Positions 35,586 to 44,996 are shown, counted from the first letter of the stretch. The stretch: 64,000 nt of DNA from GWF2-38-69 sp965228125 (GCA_965228125.1 OZ245791.1:2046001-2110000); one strand, 5' to 3'. Numbers and translations are program-made. The notes: generated by a model from the sequence alone, not told the origin.

Positions 35586-37148
35586 ATGAGTAGAAGAGAA
35601 CTTTTATTATTGTTTGGAATTGTTTTGCTAGCCTGCGTTATCACTGCGATATACGCAGTGTTCTGTAATGAGCCATATATTGATGTTGCCGCCAGATACC
35701 TGCTAATGGTTAAAGCATTTACAAGACACGAGTGGGCCATAGCTTTTAGTGTGAATCAACCTGTAGTAATACCAGCTATTGGAGGAATTATATGCAGCAT
35801 TACCGGACTAAATCCATTTAGCTCCCTGATGCTTTCATCATCGCTATTTTACATTTTAGCTGTCTTTCCAATATATTATTTCCTGAAATATTTTTTTAAA
35901 GATAATATCAATATCCCTTTGCTAGGGTGTTTACTGTATGTAACAACTCCAAAGATTATCCGTTGGGGCTGCACCGGATATCTAGATCAGGGAAGGAATT
36001 TTTTTATAATATCTTCCTTAACTCTAATCATGAGTTTTTTCCAGAAAAAGCAATCATATAAAGCTGCTTTACTAGGTATATCACTTGCTGGTTTAAGTTT
36101 AGTTCGCGGAGAAGGAATAGCTTATGTGTTAATCTTTTTTGTTTTATCCATAATTTTTTACTTCAGAGAAGAAAAACCATTTTCTACTAAAACTATTATA
36201 AGCTTTATAAAACCATTTATGATTTGTCTGTTTTTCTTCGTTCTATTTCTTTCTCCGAGATTAATACAAGTATATAAAGCGACTGGTTACCCTTTTGTTG
36301 ATGGCAGGGTGGCATCTTTTTTTGACATTACACAAAGATCATCGCACCAAATTACTAAAAGCGAACAAGGCAATGACTTTAAAAATGTTAGCGACATTAA
36401 AAACCTTTCCGATTTATCAGATAATGAATCCCCTATAGGACATATAGATATAAAAGATAAAATAACGAGTTTAGCTTATTATAAAGACTTTTTAACATGC
36501 TTTTCACGCGGAGCTTACGAAGTATACTTGATTTTGTGTGGTATAGGTTTGGTATTCATCATAATTCGCCGGAAATTTAGTTTTGAAATGATGGCTCCCC
36601 TTTTTATAGTACTATGCAGCGGAGTATTAATGTTTGTTACTGCTGTTACCCCAAGATATTTTACGGGAGACTCTTTATTATTGATGCCTTTTACTTTGAT
36701 TGGGTTGATATTCGCCTATGATCTATTGAAGAAGGTTAAGTTGCAAAAGATAGCCGTATGGGTACTTATTATAGTTTTGATTTTCCAAATTAATAATGGA
36801 TTAGATCAGGCTTTCTCCAGAGGAGATGCGTTCTATAGGCTTACAGGAGAATGGATTGATTCACATAAAAATGAGTTCGCCCATGGTAATAAGTTAATAC
36901 TGGTATCTGATGAACCGCAGTTCAGTTATTGGGCGAATGCTGAATGGATTGGGATAGGAGATGTTAATAATAAAAGCCCTAAGATCATACTTCCTTCAGT
37001 TAATCAGATGAAGGCAAATGATGTCTCTTTAATAGTAGTGGAAAGAGAGAATGTAAATGCTACAAATGCCCTTTCCGTATGCCCTTATCTGGAAGAAGTG
37101 AAGCAGCCTTATGAAGATAAGTCTGCTGTGTATAAACTCAGGGAATAG
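35586..37148 (+). CDS. Polytopic membrane glycosyltransferase-like protein, paralogue of 22772-24409
   Basis: A 520-residue protein with about eleven hydrophobic segments and a soluble C-terminal tail. CNEPYIDVAARYLLMVKAF after the first segment carries the acidic outer-loop residue expected in GT-C enzymes. Shared blocks with the protein at 22772-24409 are RGEGI, LSPRLIQVYKATGYPFVDGR, CFSRGAYEVYL and TPRYFTGDSLLLMPFTLIG, in the same order. The role is probably transfer of a polyprenyl-linked sugar; substrate unknown. Confidence 0.6.
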   Translation: MSRRELLLLFGIVLLACVITAIYAVFCNEPYIDVAARYLLMVKAFTRHEWAIAFSVNQPVVIPAIGGIICSITGLNPFSSLMLSSSLFYILAVFPIYYFLKYFFKDNINIPLLGCLLYVTTPKIIRWGCTGYLDQGRNFFIISSLTLIMSFFQKKQSYKAALLGISLAGLSLVRGEGIAYVLIFFVLSIIFYFREEKPFSTKTIISFIKPFMICLFFFVLFLSPRLIQVYKATGYPFVDGRVASFFDITQRSSHQITKSEQGNDFKNVSDIKNLSDLSDNESPIGHIDIKDKITSLAYYKDFLTCFSRGAYEVYLILCGIGLVFIIIRRKFSFEMMAPLFIVLCSGVLMFVTAVTPRYFTGDSLLLMPFTLIGLIFAYDLLKKVKLQKIAVWVLIIVLIFQINNGLDQAFSRGDAFYRLTGEWIDSHKNEFAHGNKLILVSDEPQFSYWANAEWIGIGDVNNKSPKIILPSVNQMKANDVSLIVVERENVNATNALSVCPYLEEVKQPYEDKSAVYKLRE

Positions 37149-37193
37149 AGTCGTGGATAGTGCTTAGTCAATATCATCAAAGGATATAAAAAT

Positions 37194-37754
37194 ATGGTCA
37201 AAACCTTTTTGAAGTTGGCAACATTATATGTGATAATGCTAATAACAGGAACTATTCTCTATATTTCTTCGTTCCGGATAAATTTTATAGACGCTCAATC
37301 TATACCACTTGTAGGTTCAATAGCCTTACTCTTAATTATATGTCTGATAGCCCTAATCGCCCTGATTATACTGAAGAGAACATCAATTTACATAAACATA
37401 CTGACTTATCGTGACATAGCTTTGATTCTTCTGCTTCTATTCTTCTTCAACTATAACCTCTACGGAATGGTGCCTTTTAATTGTGCAAGGTCAAACTCAA
37501 TAATCATGGTTGGCTATTTGTTAAAAAATAATCCTACTCCTAAAACAGAAAAAGAAATACAGGATTTTGTTGAAAATGAGTATTTTCAAAAATACCAGGC
37601 CATACAAAAAAGACTGCACGAACAAATAAAAGCTGGAAATATCAAAAAAGTTGATGGAGGATATATCTTGACTAAAAGAGGTATCTTAGTAGTAAAAGTC
37701 TTTGGTTTTATTACAGACCTCTACAATATGGATCAGAATTTCACAAAGCTGTAA
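37194..37754 (+). CDS. Hypothetical membrane protein
   Basis: A 186-residue protein with three hydrophobic segments in the first half (about 8-26, 39-60 and 74-93) and a soluble second half, NPTPKTEKEIQDFVENEYF to GGYILTKRGILVVKVF, that looks like a small winged-helix-type unit by its length and final basic hairpin. I do not recognise the family. It follows the membrane glycosyltransferase-like gene by 45 bases and may work with it. It meets a dehydrogenase gene tail to tail across a repeat. Confidence 0.5.
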   Translation: MVKTFLKLATLYVIMLITGTILYISSFRINFIDAQSIPLVGSIALLLIICLIALIALIILKRTSIYINILTYRDIALILLLLFFFNYNLYGMVPFNCARSNSIIMVGYLLKNNPTPKTEKEIQDFVENEYFQKYQAIQKRLHEQIKAGNIKKVDGGYILTKRGILVVKVFGFITDLYNMDQNFTKL

Positions 37755-37760
37755 CATTTA

Positions 37761-37794
37761 GGGGATAGGGTAAAGGGAATTGGGGATTAGGAAC
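37761..37794. repeat. G-rich degenerate repeat (GGGGATAGGG / GGGGATTAGG)
   Basis: Two or three variants of a GGGGAT(T)AGG unit lie between the convergent genes. On the minus strand they supply the stop codon and last codons of the dehydrogenase gene (37787-38749). Confidence 0.5.
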
Positions 37795-38749
37795 GTTTAT
37801 TAAATTCAATTGTGTTTAGTATCGATTCCTTGAGATCTACTTTAATCTTTAATCCGAGTTCTTTTTGGGCTTTTTGGGTGGAAGGAACATAGTATTCTGG
37901 ATTTCGTGGCTGACTACTCGTGACTAGTGGTTCGTGATTCGTGGGAATTCCTAAAATTCTTACTTCGGATTTATTATCAAAGCAGGAGCTCACAAGACGA
38001 GCAAGGTCTACAATAGAGATGGCCTCCTCTGCCCCGACATTATATCTCTCTCCGGCTTTACCTTTTATTAAAATAGTCCAGAGCCATTCCACCAAATCAT
38101 CAGCATACATATAAGAACGATATGGACTTCCATCGCCCTTAACAATAATAGGTTCGTTCCTAAGTCCGTTGAGTATAAAGTTGCCGATGGCAAAATGTGC
38201 ATCTAATGGTAGATAAGGTCCTATAAACGCAAAACACCTAGCTATTGCACTTGGGATACCTGATTCTAAACATAATTTCTCAGCTTCAAGCTTACCTTTG
38301 CCATATGAAGTTAATGGGGATGGGGGATGGGTTTCAGGGATGTGAGATAGTTCAGGCGGTTGTCTGCCGTAAATGCCACCCGAGCTTATAAAAAGGAGCC
38401 GCTCGACTCCTCGTCCTTTGATTTGTTTAAGGAGATTCTTTGTTCCGTCAACTATAACAGAATACATCTCCTGCGGATTCTCTTTTTCAAGTTTGGCGCT
38501 AGCTTCCGTCGCTCCATGCATGACATAATCGTACATGATTCCGTTAGGAAGTTTGAAATCTCTTATATCTCCTTTAATAAACGAAATATTCGTTGCAACC
38601 AATTCAGAGAATTCACTTTTAAATTTTGCCGGATTTCTGGAAAGAATTGCGAGTTTTACATTAGGCTGTAGTTTTCTCAGGATGTTTTTCCCGAAAAAAC
38701 CAGTTCCACCTGTGAGAAAAATACTTAGTTGTCCAGGCTTTTTTCCCAT
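37787..38749 (-). CDS. NAD-dependent epimerase/dehydratase (extended SDR) with repeat-encoded segments
   Basis: A 320-residue extended SDR. FLTGGTGFFGKNILRKL binds NAD(P); the catalytic pair is in TSYGKGKLEAEKL (Tyr-x3-Lys), with FISSGGIYG before it. It is paralogous to the SDR at 39790-40821 (shared FIGPY, RRSYIYGSDA-like and YNVG blocks). The segment IPTNHEPLVTSSQPRNPE and the segment PETHPPSPLTSYG are encoded by short repeats found elsewhere in the region; the first makes this protein about nine residues longer than its paralogue there. Likely role: keto-reduction or epimerisation of a nucleotide sugar. Confidence 0.75.
   Translation of the reverse strand: MGKKPGQLSIFLTGGTGFFGKNILRKLQPNVKLAILSRNPAKFKSEFSELVATNISFIKGDIRDFKLPNGIMYDYVMHGATEASAKLEKENPQEMYSVIVDGTKNLLKQIKGRGVERLLFISSGGIYGRQPPELSHIPETHPPSPLTSYGKGKLEAEKLCLESGIPSAIARCFAFIGPYLPLDAHFAIGNFILNGLRNEPIIVKGDGSPYRSYMYADDLVEWLWTILIKGKAGERYNVGAEEAISIVDLARLVSSCFDNKSEVRILGIPTNHEPLVTSSQPRNPEYYVPSTQKAQKELGLKIKVDLKESILNTIEFNKRS
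37901..37945. repeat. TTCGTGATTCGTGG-type repeat inside a dehydrogenase gene
   Basis: The plus strand reads TTCGTGGCTGACTACTCGTG, then ACTAGTGGTTCGTGATTCGT. The same GTGACTAGTGG and GGTTCGTGA words recur at 46145-46181. Read on the minus strand it stays in frame with the gene. Confidence 0.7.
38311..38345. repeat. GGGGATGG-type repeat inside the same dehydrogenase gene
   Basis: The plus strand shows GGGGATGGGGGATGGG and then CAGGGATG, a short tandem unit. It encodes PETHPPSPL just before the catalytic tyrosine and keeps the frame. Confidence 0.5.
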
Positions 38750-38782
38750 TTGATTATTCTCTTAGATATCGGGTAAAATTTA

Positions 38783-39736
38783 CTAATCAAAGTTTTTTCT
38801 TTCTTTCTCAATAACTATGGGGAATTTAGAACTTTTAGTCAAAAGAAGACCAACATATTCACCCAAGAGTCCGATGAAGAAAAGTTGAACTGAGACAAAA
38901 AAGAATAACCCTATTACTAACGGAGCGGCTCCTCTGGGGAAAGTATCCCAATACATGATTTTTAAAATTAAGTATATAATTGATATTATAAGGCTTATGG
39001 CTGAGAGCATAAAGCCGCCTATAGTTGCTAATCGCATTGGGGCTCTAGAATAAGAACATATACCAAGCATGGCTATATCGTAAAGGGTAAAGAAATTATT
39101 CTTTGTAAACCCTCTTTTTCTCCTAGGCTGTTCGTAGTAAACTCTTTCAATATTGAATCCTAATTCAAGAATAAGGCCTCTGAAGTATGGATACGGGTCA
39201 TTAATACTTTTTATGATTTCCATAATTTTTTTGTCATAAAGTCCAAAGCCGTGATAATTTTTTTCATGATGAATGCTGGAAATTGAATCAAGCAGATTAT
39301 AGTAGAGCTTCCTGATTCCAAACATAATAGGGTTTTCTTTGCTGGTTTTTTTTACACCAAGAACTATCTGATTACCGGCTTCCCATTTTGCAATAAATTG
39401 GGGGATTAACTCCGGAGGGTCTTGTAGGTCTGACATCATAAGCATTACAGCATCGCCGTTTGCCTGAAGAAGTCCATAATGAGGAGACCTCAAATGGCCA
39501 AAATTTCTGCTATTGACTATATATTTGACGTTTCTATCTACAGAGGCTATTTCGTTTATAACTTTAACGGTGTTATCGGTTGAGGCATTATCGATCAAAA
39601 TATGCTCATAGTCATAGATTTTCAAGCTTTCAAAAACCTTCTTAATTCTTCGGCATAGCTCCTGAATATTTTTTTCTTCATTGTAGCAGGGAGTGACAAT
39701 GCTAATTAATTTTTTGCTATTCATTTTATCATTCAT
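38783..39736 (-). CDS. Membrane-bound GT2 glycosyltransferase (GtrB/ArnC-like)
   Basis: A 317-residue enzyme: ISIVTPCYNEEKNIQELC, LIDNASTDNTVK, and MMSDLQDPPELIP as the DxD strand, then two hydrophobic segments at about 235-290 and QLFFIGLLGEYVGLLL. This is the GtrB/ArnC/PglX-type architecture that loads a sugar onto undecaprenyl phosphate. A GtrA-family flippase gene lies upstream on the same strand, and large membrane GT-C-like genes are nearby, so a gtr-like polysaccharide-decorating set is plausible. It could instead start at the ATG at 39724. Confidence 0.85.
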   Translation of the reverse strand: MNDKMNSKKLISIVTPCYNEEKNIQELCRRIKKVFESLKIYDYEHILIDNASTDNTVKVINEIASVDRNVKYIVNSRNFGHLRSPHYGLLQANGDAVMLMMSDLQDPPELIPQFIAKWEAGNQIVLGVKKTSKENPIMFGIRKLYYNLLDSISSIHHEKNYHGFGLYDKKIMEIIKSINDPYPYFRGLILELGFNIERVYYEQPRRKRGFTKNNFFTLYDIAMLGICSYSRAPMRLATIGGFMLSAISLIISIIYLILKIMYWDTFPRGAAPLVIGLFFFVSVQLFFIGLLGEYVGLLLTKSSKFPIVIEKERKNFD

Positions 39737-39789
39737 ATATAGTATTCGGTTTCAGTTGTTTTTTAGAGAGATACTTTATTTGCTTAAGT

Positions 39790-40821
39790 TCATGGACAAT
39801 ACCAGTGTATCGTTTTTTGGATAGCCACATCAAGAGAAACGGAATAGTTCAATCCTAAACTATTCTTTGCTAAAGAAGTATCTGGTACAAAACTATTTGC
39901 AGGTGGGAAACTTTCTTGTGCAAGTTCCGTTTGAATTTTAATTGGATTTGGAAAAACAGATGCTACTTTCTGGGCAATTTCTTTTAGAGTATAGCCCACA
40001 TCTCCGCCGACATTGTAAGCGGTCCCATTCTTTCCATTTAAAAGAATATTTAACATCCACACAGCAGCATCTGAACCATAAATATAGCTTCTTCTGGTAT
40101 TCTCATTTCCCAATATCCTAATAGGCACACCATTAAAAGCGTCTCTTATGAAGTTATTCAAAGCCCAGGGTTTGTCTATTTTTTGATAAGGGCCAATAAA
40201 GGTGAATGGTCTGGCAATAGTGATAGGCATTTTATAAAGAGTCCTATAGGAAGAGACTATAGATTCAGAGCATCGTTTTGCTTCGGCATATATGTTAGAT
40301 GATGAATTACAATCAAAACCATTCATTTGGGTTTCAGAAATCTCCTTTTGACTGGCATTTGTAACCCCTGATACTAAACCGGAGCTAATATGAAGCATTT
40401 TTTTGAAACCATTTAATCGCATAGAGGCAGACAAAACATTATTAGTGCCTTGAGCTATCGTGTTGATAACAGACAACGGGTCTTTTGAATGTGTTCTGTT
40501 ATCAGGGTCTGCGGCAGCATGAATCACATAATTTACATCTTTTGGTAACTCACAAACATCAAGAACATCTTCCTCAATTAAGTTTACATAATTCTTTGCT
40601 GAAATACGGTTATCTAAAACTTTGGGGTTTCTTGATAATAAATAAAGCTTGATATTAAAAGCGTGCGATTCATTTAAGTAAATAACAACTTCAGAAATCC
40701 AGCTCCCCAAAAAGCCACTACCGCCTGTTACTATAAGAGCAGAGTTTTTTAAGTGTTCTAAAGCTGCAAGCTTATTGATAGAAACTGCGATTTCACAATC
40801 ATTTTGGATATTACTAATCAT
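39790..40821 (-). CDS. NAD-dependent epimerase/dehydratase (extended SDR)
   Basis: A 343-residue extended SDR with a 25-residue N-terminal extension before ALIVTGGSGFLGSWISEV. HISSGLVSG precedes the catalytic SSNIYAEAKRCSE (Tyr-x3-Lys), and FIGPYQKID, RRSYIYGSDAAVW and AYNVGGDVGYTLKEIA follow. It overlaps the aldolase gene by four bases, the last of a chain of overlaps from gtrA. Position suggests it reduces or epimerises the product of the ThDP enzyme, as YerF does after YerE; this is inference. Confidence 0.75.
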   Translation of the reverse strand: MISNIQNDCEIAVSINKLAALEHLKNSALIVTGGSGFLGSWISEVVIYLNESHAFNIKLYLLSRNPKVLDNRISAKNYVNLIEEDVLDVCELPKDVNYVIHAAADPDNRTHSKDPLSVINTIAQGTNNVLSASMRLNGFKKMLHISSGLVSGVTNASQKEISETQMNGFDCNSSSNIYAEAKRCSESIVSSYRTLYKMPITIARPFTFIGPYQKIDKPWALNNFIRDAFNGVPIRILGNENTRRSYIYGSDAAVWMLNILLNGKNGTAYNVGGDVGYTLKEIAQKVASVFPNPIKIQTELAQESFPPANSFVPDTSLAKNSLGLNYSVSLDVAIQKTIHWYCP

Positions 40822-41849
40822 ATTTCACTCGACTTTTTATTTGATAATTCAATGGCAACTTCAACAATTAGATCTTCCTGCCCCCCGACAACCCTTCTTC
40901 TTCCCAATTCGAAAAATACATCACGAGGATCAACGTTATATTCAGAAGATATTCTAATAACATGCTTTTTGAAAGCAGAGAAAACCCCTGCAAGTCCACC
41001 TACGATGCTAATCGAGTCAATATTTGGTTTGACATTCATTATTTCTTTTTCAGCTAACTCTGAAGAGTCCAATATTTTATATAGGTTAATGCCGGTTTTA
41101 TAACCAAGTTTTTCCAGAACGGCTACAAGAATTTCAATAGGCGTATTACCAGCTCCAGCACCAAAACCTTTAGCTGTACCATCAACAATTAAGGCTCCTG
41201 CCTCTACAGCTGCAATAGAATTGGCTACTGCCATAGATAGATTATTGTGAGCATGAAAGCCAACAGGTATGTTAAGGTTTTTTACAATAACGGAGATTTT
41301 TTCTGAAACATCATGAGGTAGACTGTTTCCTGCTGAATCCATGAGAATTATAGCTTGGGCTCCATAAGCCTCCATTTTTTTGCACTCTTCTACTAATATA
41401 TCTGAAGTAGCCATATGAGAAGACATTAAGCATCCGTGGGCAACTTTACCTCGTTCTCTGACATAGTTAATGTGCCTTTCTGTTATATCAGCTTCTGTAC
41501 AATGAGAGGCGACTCGTACAATGTCCACTCCCGCATCAATTGCAGGTTTCAAGTCTTTTTTTATAGTTGCAAAACCTGGAATCATGAAAACCCCGAGTTT
41601 CGTCTTAGTAAGATTATTTCTAGCTGTTATGATCATGGACAAGTCATCTAATAGACTAATGCCTACTTGTAGGGAAGAAGCGCCAATGCCATTGCCATGT
41701 CCGACTTCTAATATTGGGATTCCTGCAATTTCAGCAGCTTTACAATATTTCTGTATTTGTGCCTTTGTAAATTGATGCTGGTTAGCATGGGATCCATCTC
41801 TTAAGGTTGGATCAGCTATAAGAATTTTTTTTCTGGTATTATTTTTCAT
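40818..41849 (-). CDS. 4-hydroxy-2-oxovalerate aldolase (DmpG/BphI family)
   Basis: A 343-residue pyruvate-dependent class II aldolase. ADPTLRDGSHANQHQFT holds the conserved Arg17, Asp18 and His21, and VGFHAHNNLSMAVANS holds the metal-binding histidines; GFGAGAGNTPIE and a C-terminal communication-like region follow. The enzyme interconverts 4-hydroxy-2-oxovalerate with pyruvate and acetaldehyde. In catabolic operons it forms a channelling complex with DmpF, encoded next to it here with one base of overlap. The setting, between a ThDP enzyme and sugar dehydrogenases, argues for a biosynthetic role. Confidence 0.9.
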   Translation of the reverse strand: MKNNTRKKILIADPTLRDGSHANQHQFTKAQIQKYCKAAEIAGIPILEVGHGNGIGASSLQVGISLLDDLSMIITARNNLTKTKLGVFMIPGFATIKKDLKPAIDAGVDIVRVASHCTEADITERHINYVRERGKVAHGCLMSSHMATSDILVEECKKMEAYGAQAIILMDSAGNSLPHDVSEKISVIVKNLNIPVGFHAHNNLSMAVANSIAAVEAGALIVDGTAKGFGAGAGNTPIEILVAVLEKLGYKTGINLYKILDSSELAEKEIMNVKPNIDSISIVGGLAGVFSAFKKHVIRISSEYNVDPRDVFFELGRRRVVGGQEDLIVEVAIELSNKKSSEI

Positions 41850-42739
41850 TAGTTTTGAAATTTATTTTTCCCCATTGCATATTTTTCAGCCATAGCAATT
41901 GCTGCGCAATTTATTATATCTAAATTCCCTGCATAGCTCGGCAGAAAATCACCAAGGCCTTTAACCCTAATCATCATAATTATCCTGTTATCTTCAATAG
42001 TAGGGGCAACAACAAGCTCATAGCCTGGAACATATGATTGAAGTAATGCAACCATGCGTTCAATTTGATTTTTTAATTCAGGCAAATTCGGATTCTTGAC
42101 AATCGCGCAAATGGTATTTTGCATATTTATACATGGTTCAGCAGGATTCAACACTAATATTGCTTTGGTTCTTTTAGCCTTTGAAAAATATAATAACCCA
42201 TTTTCTGTGGTATCTATATATTCGTCAAGATTCGATCGTGTTGCGGGGCCAGCGCTTCTGGACGAAATAGTCGAGACCACTTCAAGGTAGTCAACTTCAA
42301 AATTATGAGTTTTTGCAATTACATAGGCGAGGGGTATTGTGGCTTGTCCACCACAAGTAATCATGTTTACATTGTTAGACTTTAGACATTCATCCATATT
42401 TACTGCTGGTACACATATTTTGCCAATTTTAGAAGGAGTCAAGTCTATAACCGTTTTTCCTAGTTTTGCCAATATCGGAGCATGAATCAAATGGGCTGAA
42501 GCAGACGTAGCGTCAAATACCAAATCACACATGTCAGGATTTTCTTCTATTGTCTTTATCCCTTTATCTGATATTGGAATACCAAGCCTGATAGCTTTTG
42601 ACATCCTCGCAGAATTTATACTTCTGCTTATAAATCCCGTACATTTCAGGGTTGAGGATCTGATTATTTTTATGAGCAAATCTGTCCCTATGAGACCTCC
42701 GCCCAAAATTGCAACTTTGAGTTCCTTATTTTTTCCCAT
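41849..42739 (-). CDS. Acetaldehyde dehydrogenase, acylating (DmpF/BphJ family)
   Basis: A 296-residue enzyme with the NAD site VAILGGGLIGTDLLIKII and the catalytic cysteine, Cys129, in MITCGGQATIPLAYVIAK. STISSRSAGPATRSNLDEYI and KAILVLNPAEPCINMQNTI are further DmpF blocks. It interconverts acetaldehyde with acetyl-CoA. Length matches the family (about 300). It overlaps the ThDP enzyme gene by 14 bases and the aldolase by one, so the complex subunits should be made together. Confidence 0.9.
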   Translation of the reverse strand: MGKNKELKVAILGGGLIGTDLLIKIIRSSTLKCTGFISRSINSARMSKAIRLGIPISDKGIKTIEENPDMCDLVFDATSASAHLIHAPILAKLGKTVIDLTPSKIGKICVPAVNMDECLKSNNVNMITCGGQATIPLAYVIAKTHNFEVDYLEVVSTISSRSAGPATRSNLDEYIDTTENGLLYFSKAKRTKAILVLNPAEPCINMQNTICAIVKNPNLPELKNQIERMVALLQSYVPGYELVVAPTIEDNRIIMMIRVKGLGDFLPSYAGNLDIINCAAIAMAEKYAMGKNKFQN

Positions 42740-44531
42740 TTACACTCCAGAGACAATTAGCTTCATATTCTTGCCTTTCCAAAAACGGGAACATGTCGTC
42801 ATAAGCCATGGAAACCATTGACCCATCTTCCAACTGCTTTGATGAAACTCTTGGAATTAATAATTGCCACGCAGGGTTTATCACTTCGCAAATAACTGCC
42901 CCTTTATAATTTATGAGTTCTTCGAGTTTTTCGTCTAGTTCTGATTCTTTACTTATTTTTATATGGTGAATCCCAAAAACATCTGCGATCTTTTGGAAAT
43001 CTGGAAATCCGACCCCCGTTTCATTACTTTCACCCATCAGCCTGCCGGAGCAAAAATTCTTTTGGGTATGCCTGATTAGCAAATAACCATTATTGTTATA
43101 AATGATAGTTTTTATAGGCAGTTTATTGTATGCAATAGTTTGAAATTCTTGAAGATTCATTTGAATAGATCCGTCTCCTGAAATGCAATAAACATCTTTA
43201 TTTATTTTTTTTGCCAAAGCCGCAACGCCAATTGATGCAGGAGAATACCCCATGGTTGATAAGCCACCAGTGATAATATGTCTTTGTCCTAATTTTACTT
43301 TAAACGCTTGGGCAAAAACATGGAAACAGGAACCCGTATCAACGACGAAAATATCATCCTCCTTGACTTTCTCAGACAGAATCCTAGTGAAATGATATGA
43401 ATTAATACCTTCGGTTTCATTTTTGTATTCTGGCAAATCTACAGGGTATTTTCCCTTCCAGGTTTGGGTTTGTCTTACCCATTCATCATTATTACCATGC
43501 CAGGAACTTAACTCTTCTGAGATCTTGTCAAAAAAGGCCTTAGCGTCAACCTCAATAGGCAGATCAAATTTTACGGACGGCTTGTTGATTTCATTTATAT
43601 CCACATCAACGCACACTTTATATGCATGAGGAGCAAAAAGCTTTGCATCACCGTAGCCAACAATTCCTATCCCTAACCTGCAACCTATAGTAATAAACAA
43701 GTCTGAATTTTGTATTGTGAAATTAGCTGGCCTATCGCCATATGTACCTGGTCTTCCTACAAAAAGAAAGTGATCATGATCCATCAAATCCATACCGAGG
43801 CGAGATGTTAAAACCGGTATATTACACTTCTCTGCGAATTTATGTAATTGTTCTACTGTGTTAGAAAGACGTATGCCAGCACCAGCAAGGATTACCGGCC
43901 TTTTTGATTTCTTGATTCGCACTGCCAACTCTTTAATAGAATTATTGATTTTCGCTTTAACTTCTACTGATTTTATTTGTGCGTCATTAAAGCCTTCATA
44001 TAAATCTGGATTGAAAGATACTGCTTGTATGTCTATGGGGCATTCGATATAAACTGGTCCAGCAGGTGCCTCTTTTGCAATAAAAATAGCTTTTTCTATT
44101 TCATATTTTATTTTTTTTATATCTGTGAGCATTACAGCGTATTTTGTGAAGTTCTTGAATATTGGGAGGTTGTTAAAACCTTGCAGTGCAAACTGTCTTG
44201 GGGATGTGACAACTGCTTGTGCTACTTTGGATTGGCCTGCTAAAACGACTAGGGGAGAGCGATCTACATATGCACCAACTACACCTGTAATTGTATTTAA
44301 AGCTCCTGGTCCGGCAGTGGCTACAGCCAGCCCTAGCTTATTATTATAACGAGCATACGCTTCGGCCGCCATAGTAGCAGCTTGTTCATGATGGCAGCAA
44401 TAGTAGTGCATATTTTTATGCTTGAGTATTGCGTCAGTCAAATGCATGATCATTCCACCTGTAACCAAAAATGCGTCTTCAGCGCCAGCATTATAAATCT
44501 TATCTACAATATAATCTGCAACCCTAATCAT
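42726..44531 (-). CDS. ThDP-dependent enzyme, acetolactate synthase/YerE-like
   Basis: A 601-residue three-domain ThDP enzyme. The catalytic glutamate is Glu49 in CCHHEQAATMAAEAYAR; GPGALNTITGVVGAYVDRSP follows, and the cofactor-binding motif is SGDGSIQMNLQEFQTIAYN to YNNNGY. Acetolactate synthases share this plan, but no small subunit or ilv gene is near. In yersiniose synthesis YerE, a relative, moves a two-carbon unit from pyruvate onto CDP-4-keto-3,6-dideoxyglucose. Genes for that ketosugar lie just upstream here. It overlaps gtrA by four bases. The donor oxoacid is not settled by sequence. Confidence 0.8.
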   Translation of the reverse strand: MIRVADYIVDKIYNAGAEDAFLVTGGMIMHLTDAILKHKNMHYYCCHHEQAATMAAEAYARYNNKLGLAVATAGPGALNTITGVVGAYVDRSPLVVLAGQSKVAQAVVTSPRQFALQGFNNLPIFKNFTKYAVMLTDIKKIKYEIEKAIFIAKEAPAGPVYIECPIDIQAVSFNPDLYEGFNDAQIKSVEVKAKINNSIKELAVRIKKSKRPVILAGAGIRLSNTVEQLHKFAEKCNIPVLTSRLGMDLMDHDHFLFVGRPGTYGDRPANFTIQNSDLFITIGCRLGIGIVGYGDAKLFAPHAYKVCVDVDINEINKPSVKFDLPIEVDAKAFFDKISEELSSWHGNNDEWVRQTQTWKGKYPVDLPEYKNETEGINSYHFTRILSEKVKEDDIFVVDTGSCFHVFAQAFKVKLGQRHIITGGLSTMGYSPASIGVAALAKKINKDVYCISGDGSIQMNLQEFQTIAYNKLPIKTIIYNNNGYLLIRHTQKNFCSGRLMGESNETGVGFPDFQKIADVFGIHHIKISKESELDEKLEELINYKGAVICEVINPAWQLLIPRVSSKQLEDGSMVSMAYDDMFPFLERQEYEANCLWSVNGKK

Positions 44532-44920
44532 TTTTTTGTTCCTATTTCAAAGACAAACTTTTTATTTAGAAAATAAGACAGAAAAGCCAATGGCAAAATC
44601 GCTATAGCTCCCAACATATAAACATTATAGTATGGAATAAAAATTTTTAGATATGCAACATTGATAATATACATAATTCCATAGACAGCGAAAAACCTGA
44701 AGATTAACCTGTTGTCTTTGGATTTGAAGACTATTGTGCCGGTCGTTTTGAAATTGAAGAGAATGCCGCAAATAGTTCCCAATAAAGCTGCAATAGCATA
44801 ATTCAGTCCTATCCAAATAAAAAATGCAAAGATGCAGTATCCGAAAACAGTATTAATCCCTCCTACTATCAGGAATAGGAAAAACTGATTTTTGAAAGCT
44901 AACTTTATTAAATCTAACAT
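44528..44920 (-). CDS. GtrA-family membrane protein
   Basis: A 130-residue protein with four hydrophobic segments, starting FLIVGGINTVFGYCIFAFF, which is the GtrA signature, and ending LSYFLNKKFVFE. GtrA-like proteins are thought to flip undecaprenyl-phosphate sugars. A GtrB/ArnC-like gene lies 5 kb downstream on the same strand. It overlaps the ThDP enzyme gene by four bases and leads that gene chain. The 158 bases upstream contain a weak terminator and a repeat. Confidence 0.85.
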   Translation of the reverse strand: MLDLIKLAFKNQFFLFLIVGGINTVFGYCIFAFFIWIGLNYAIAALLGTICGILFNFKTTGTIVFKSKDNRLIFRFFAVYGIMYIINVAYLKIFIPYYNVYMLGAIAILPLAFLSYFLNKKFVFEIGTKK

Positions 44921-44974
44921 CTAAAGATAGTTTTGAGTCAAACCCATAATTATGAGCGTTTATTTTAAGTCCTG

Positions 44975-44996
44975 AAAAACGCCTAAAAAGGCTTTT
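44975..44996 (-). terminator. Weak terminator-like hairpin after rfbG
   Basis: GCCT (44981-44984) and AGGC (44989-44992) form a short stem with a four-base A loop; on the minus strand a short T run follows. It could end part of the rfb transcripts before gtrA, but the stem is only four bases plus A-T pairs. Confidence 0.35.

Noticed and set aside
40818..42739. Catabolic meta-cleavage operon
   Set aside because: Only the last two enzymes of such a pathway are present; no dioxygenase, hydrolase or hydratase gene is found, and all neighbours are sugar genes.
42726..44531. Branched-chain amino-acid acetolactate synthase (IlvB)
   Set aside because: No small subunit IlvN or other ilv gene nearby, and the tight link to DmpF, DmpG and CDP-sugar genes fits a YerE-like role better; activity itself cannot be told from sequence.
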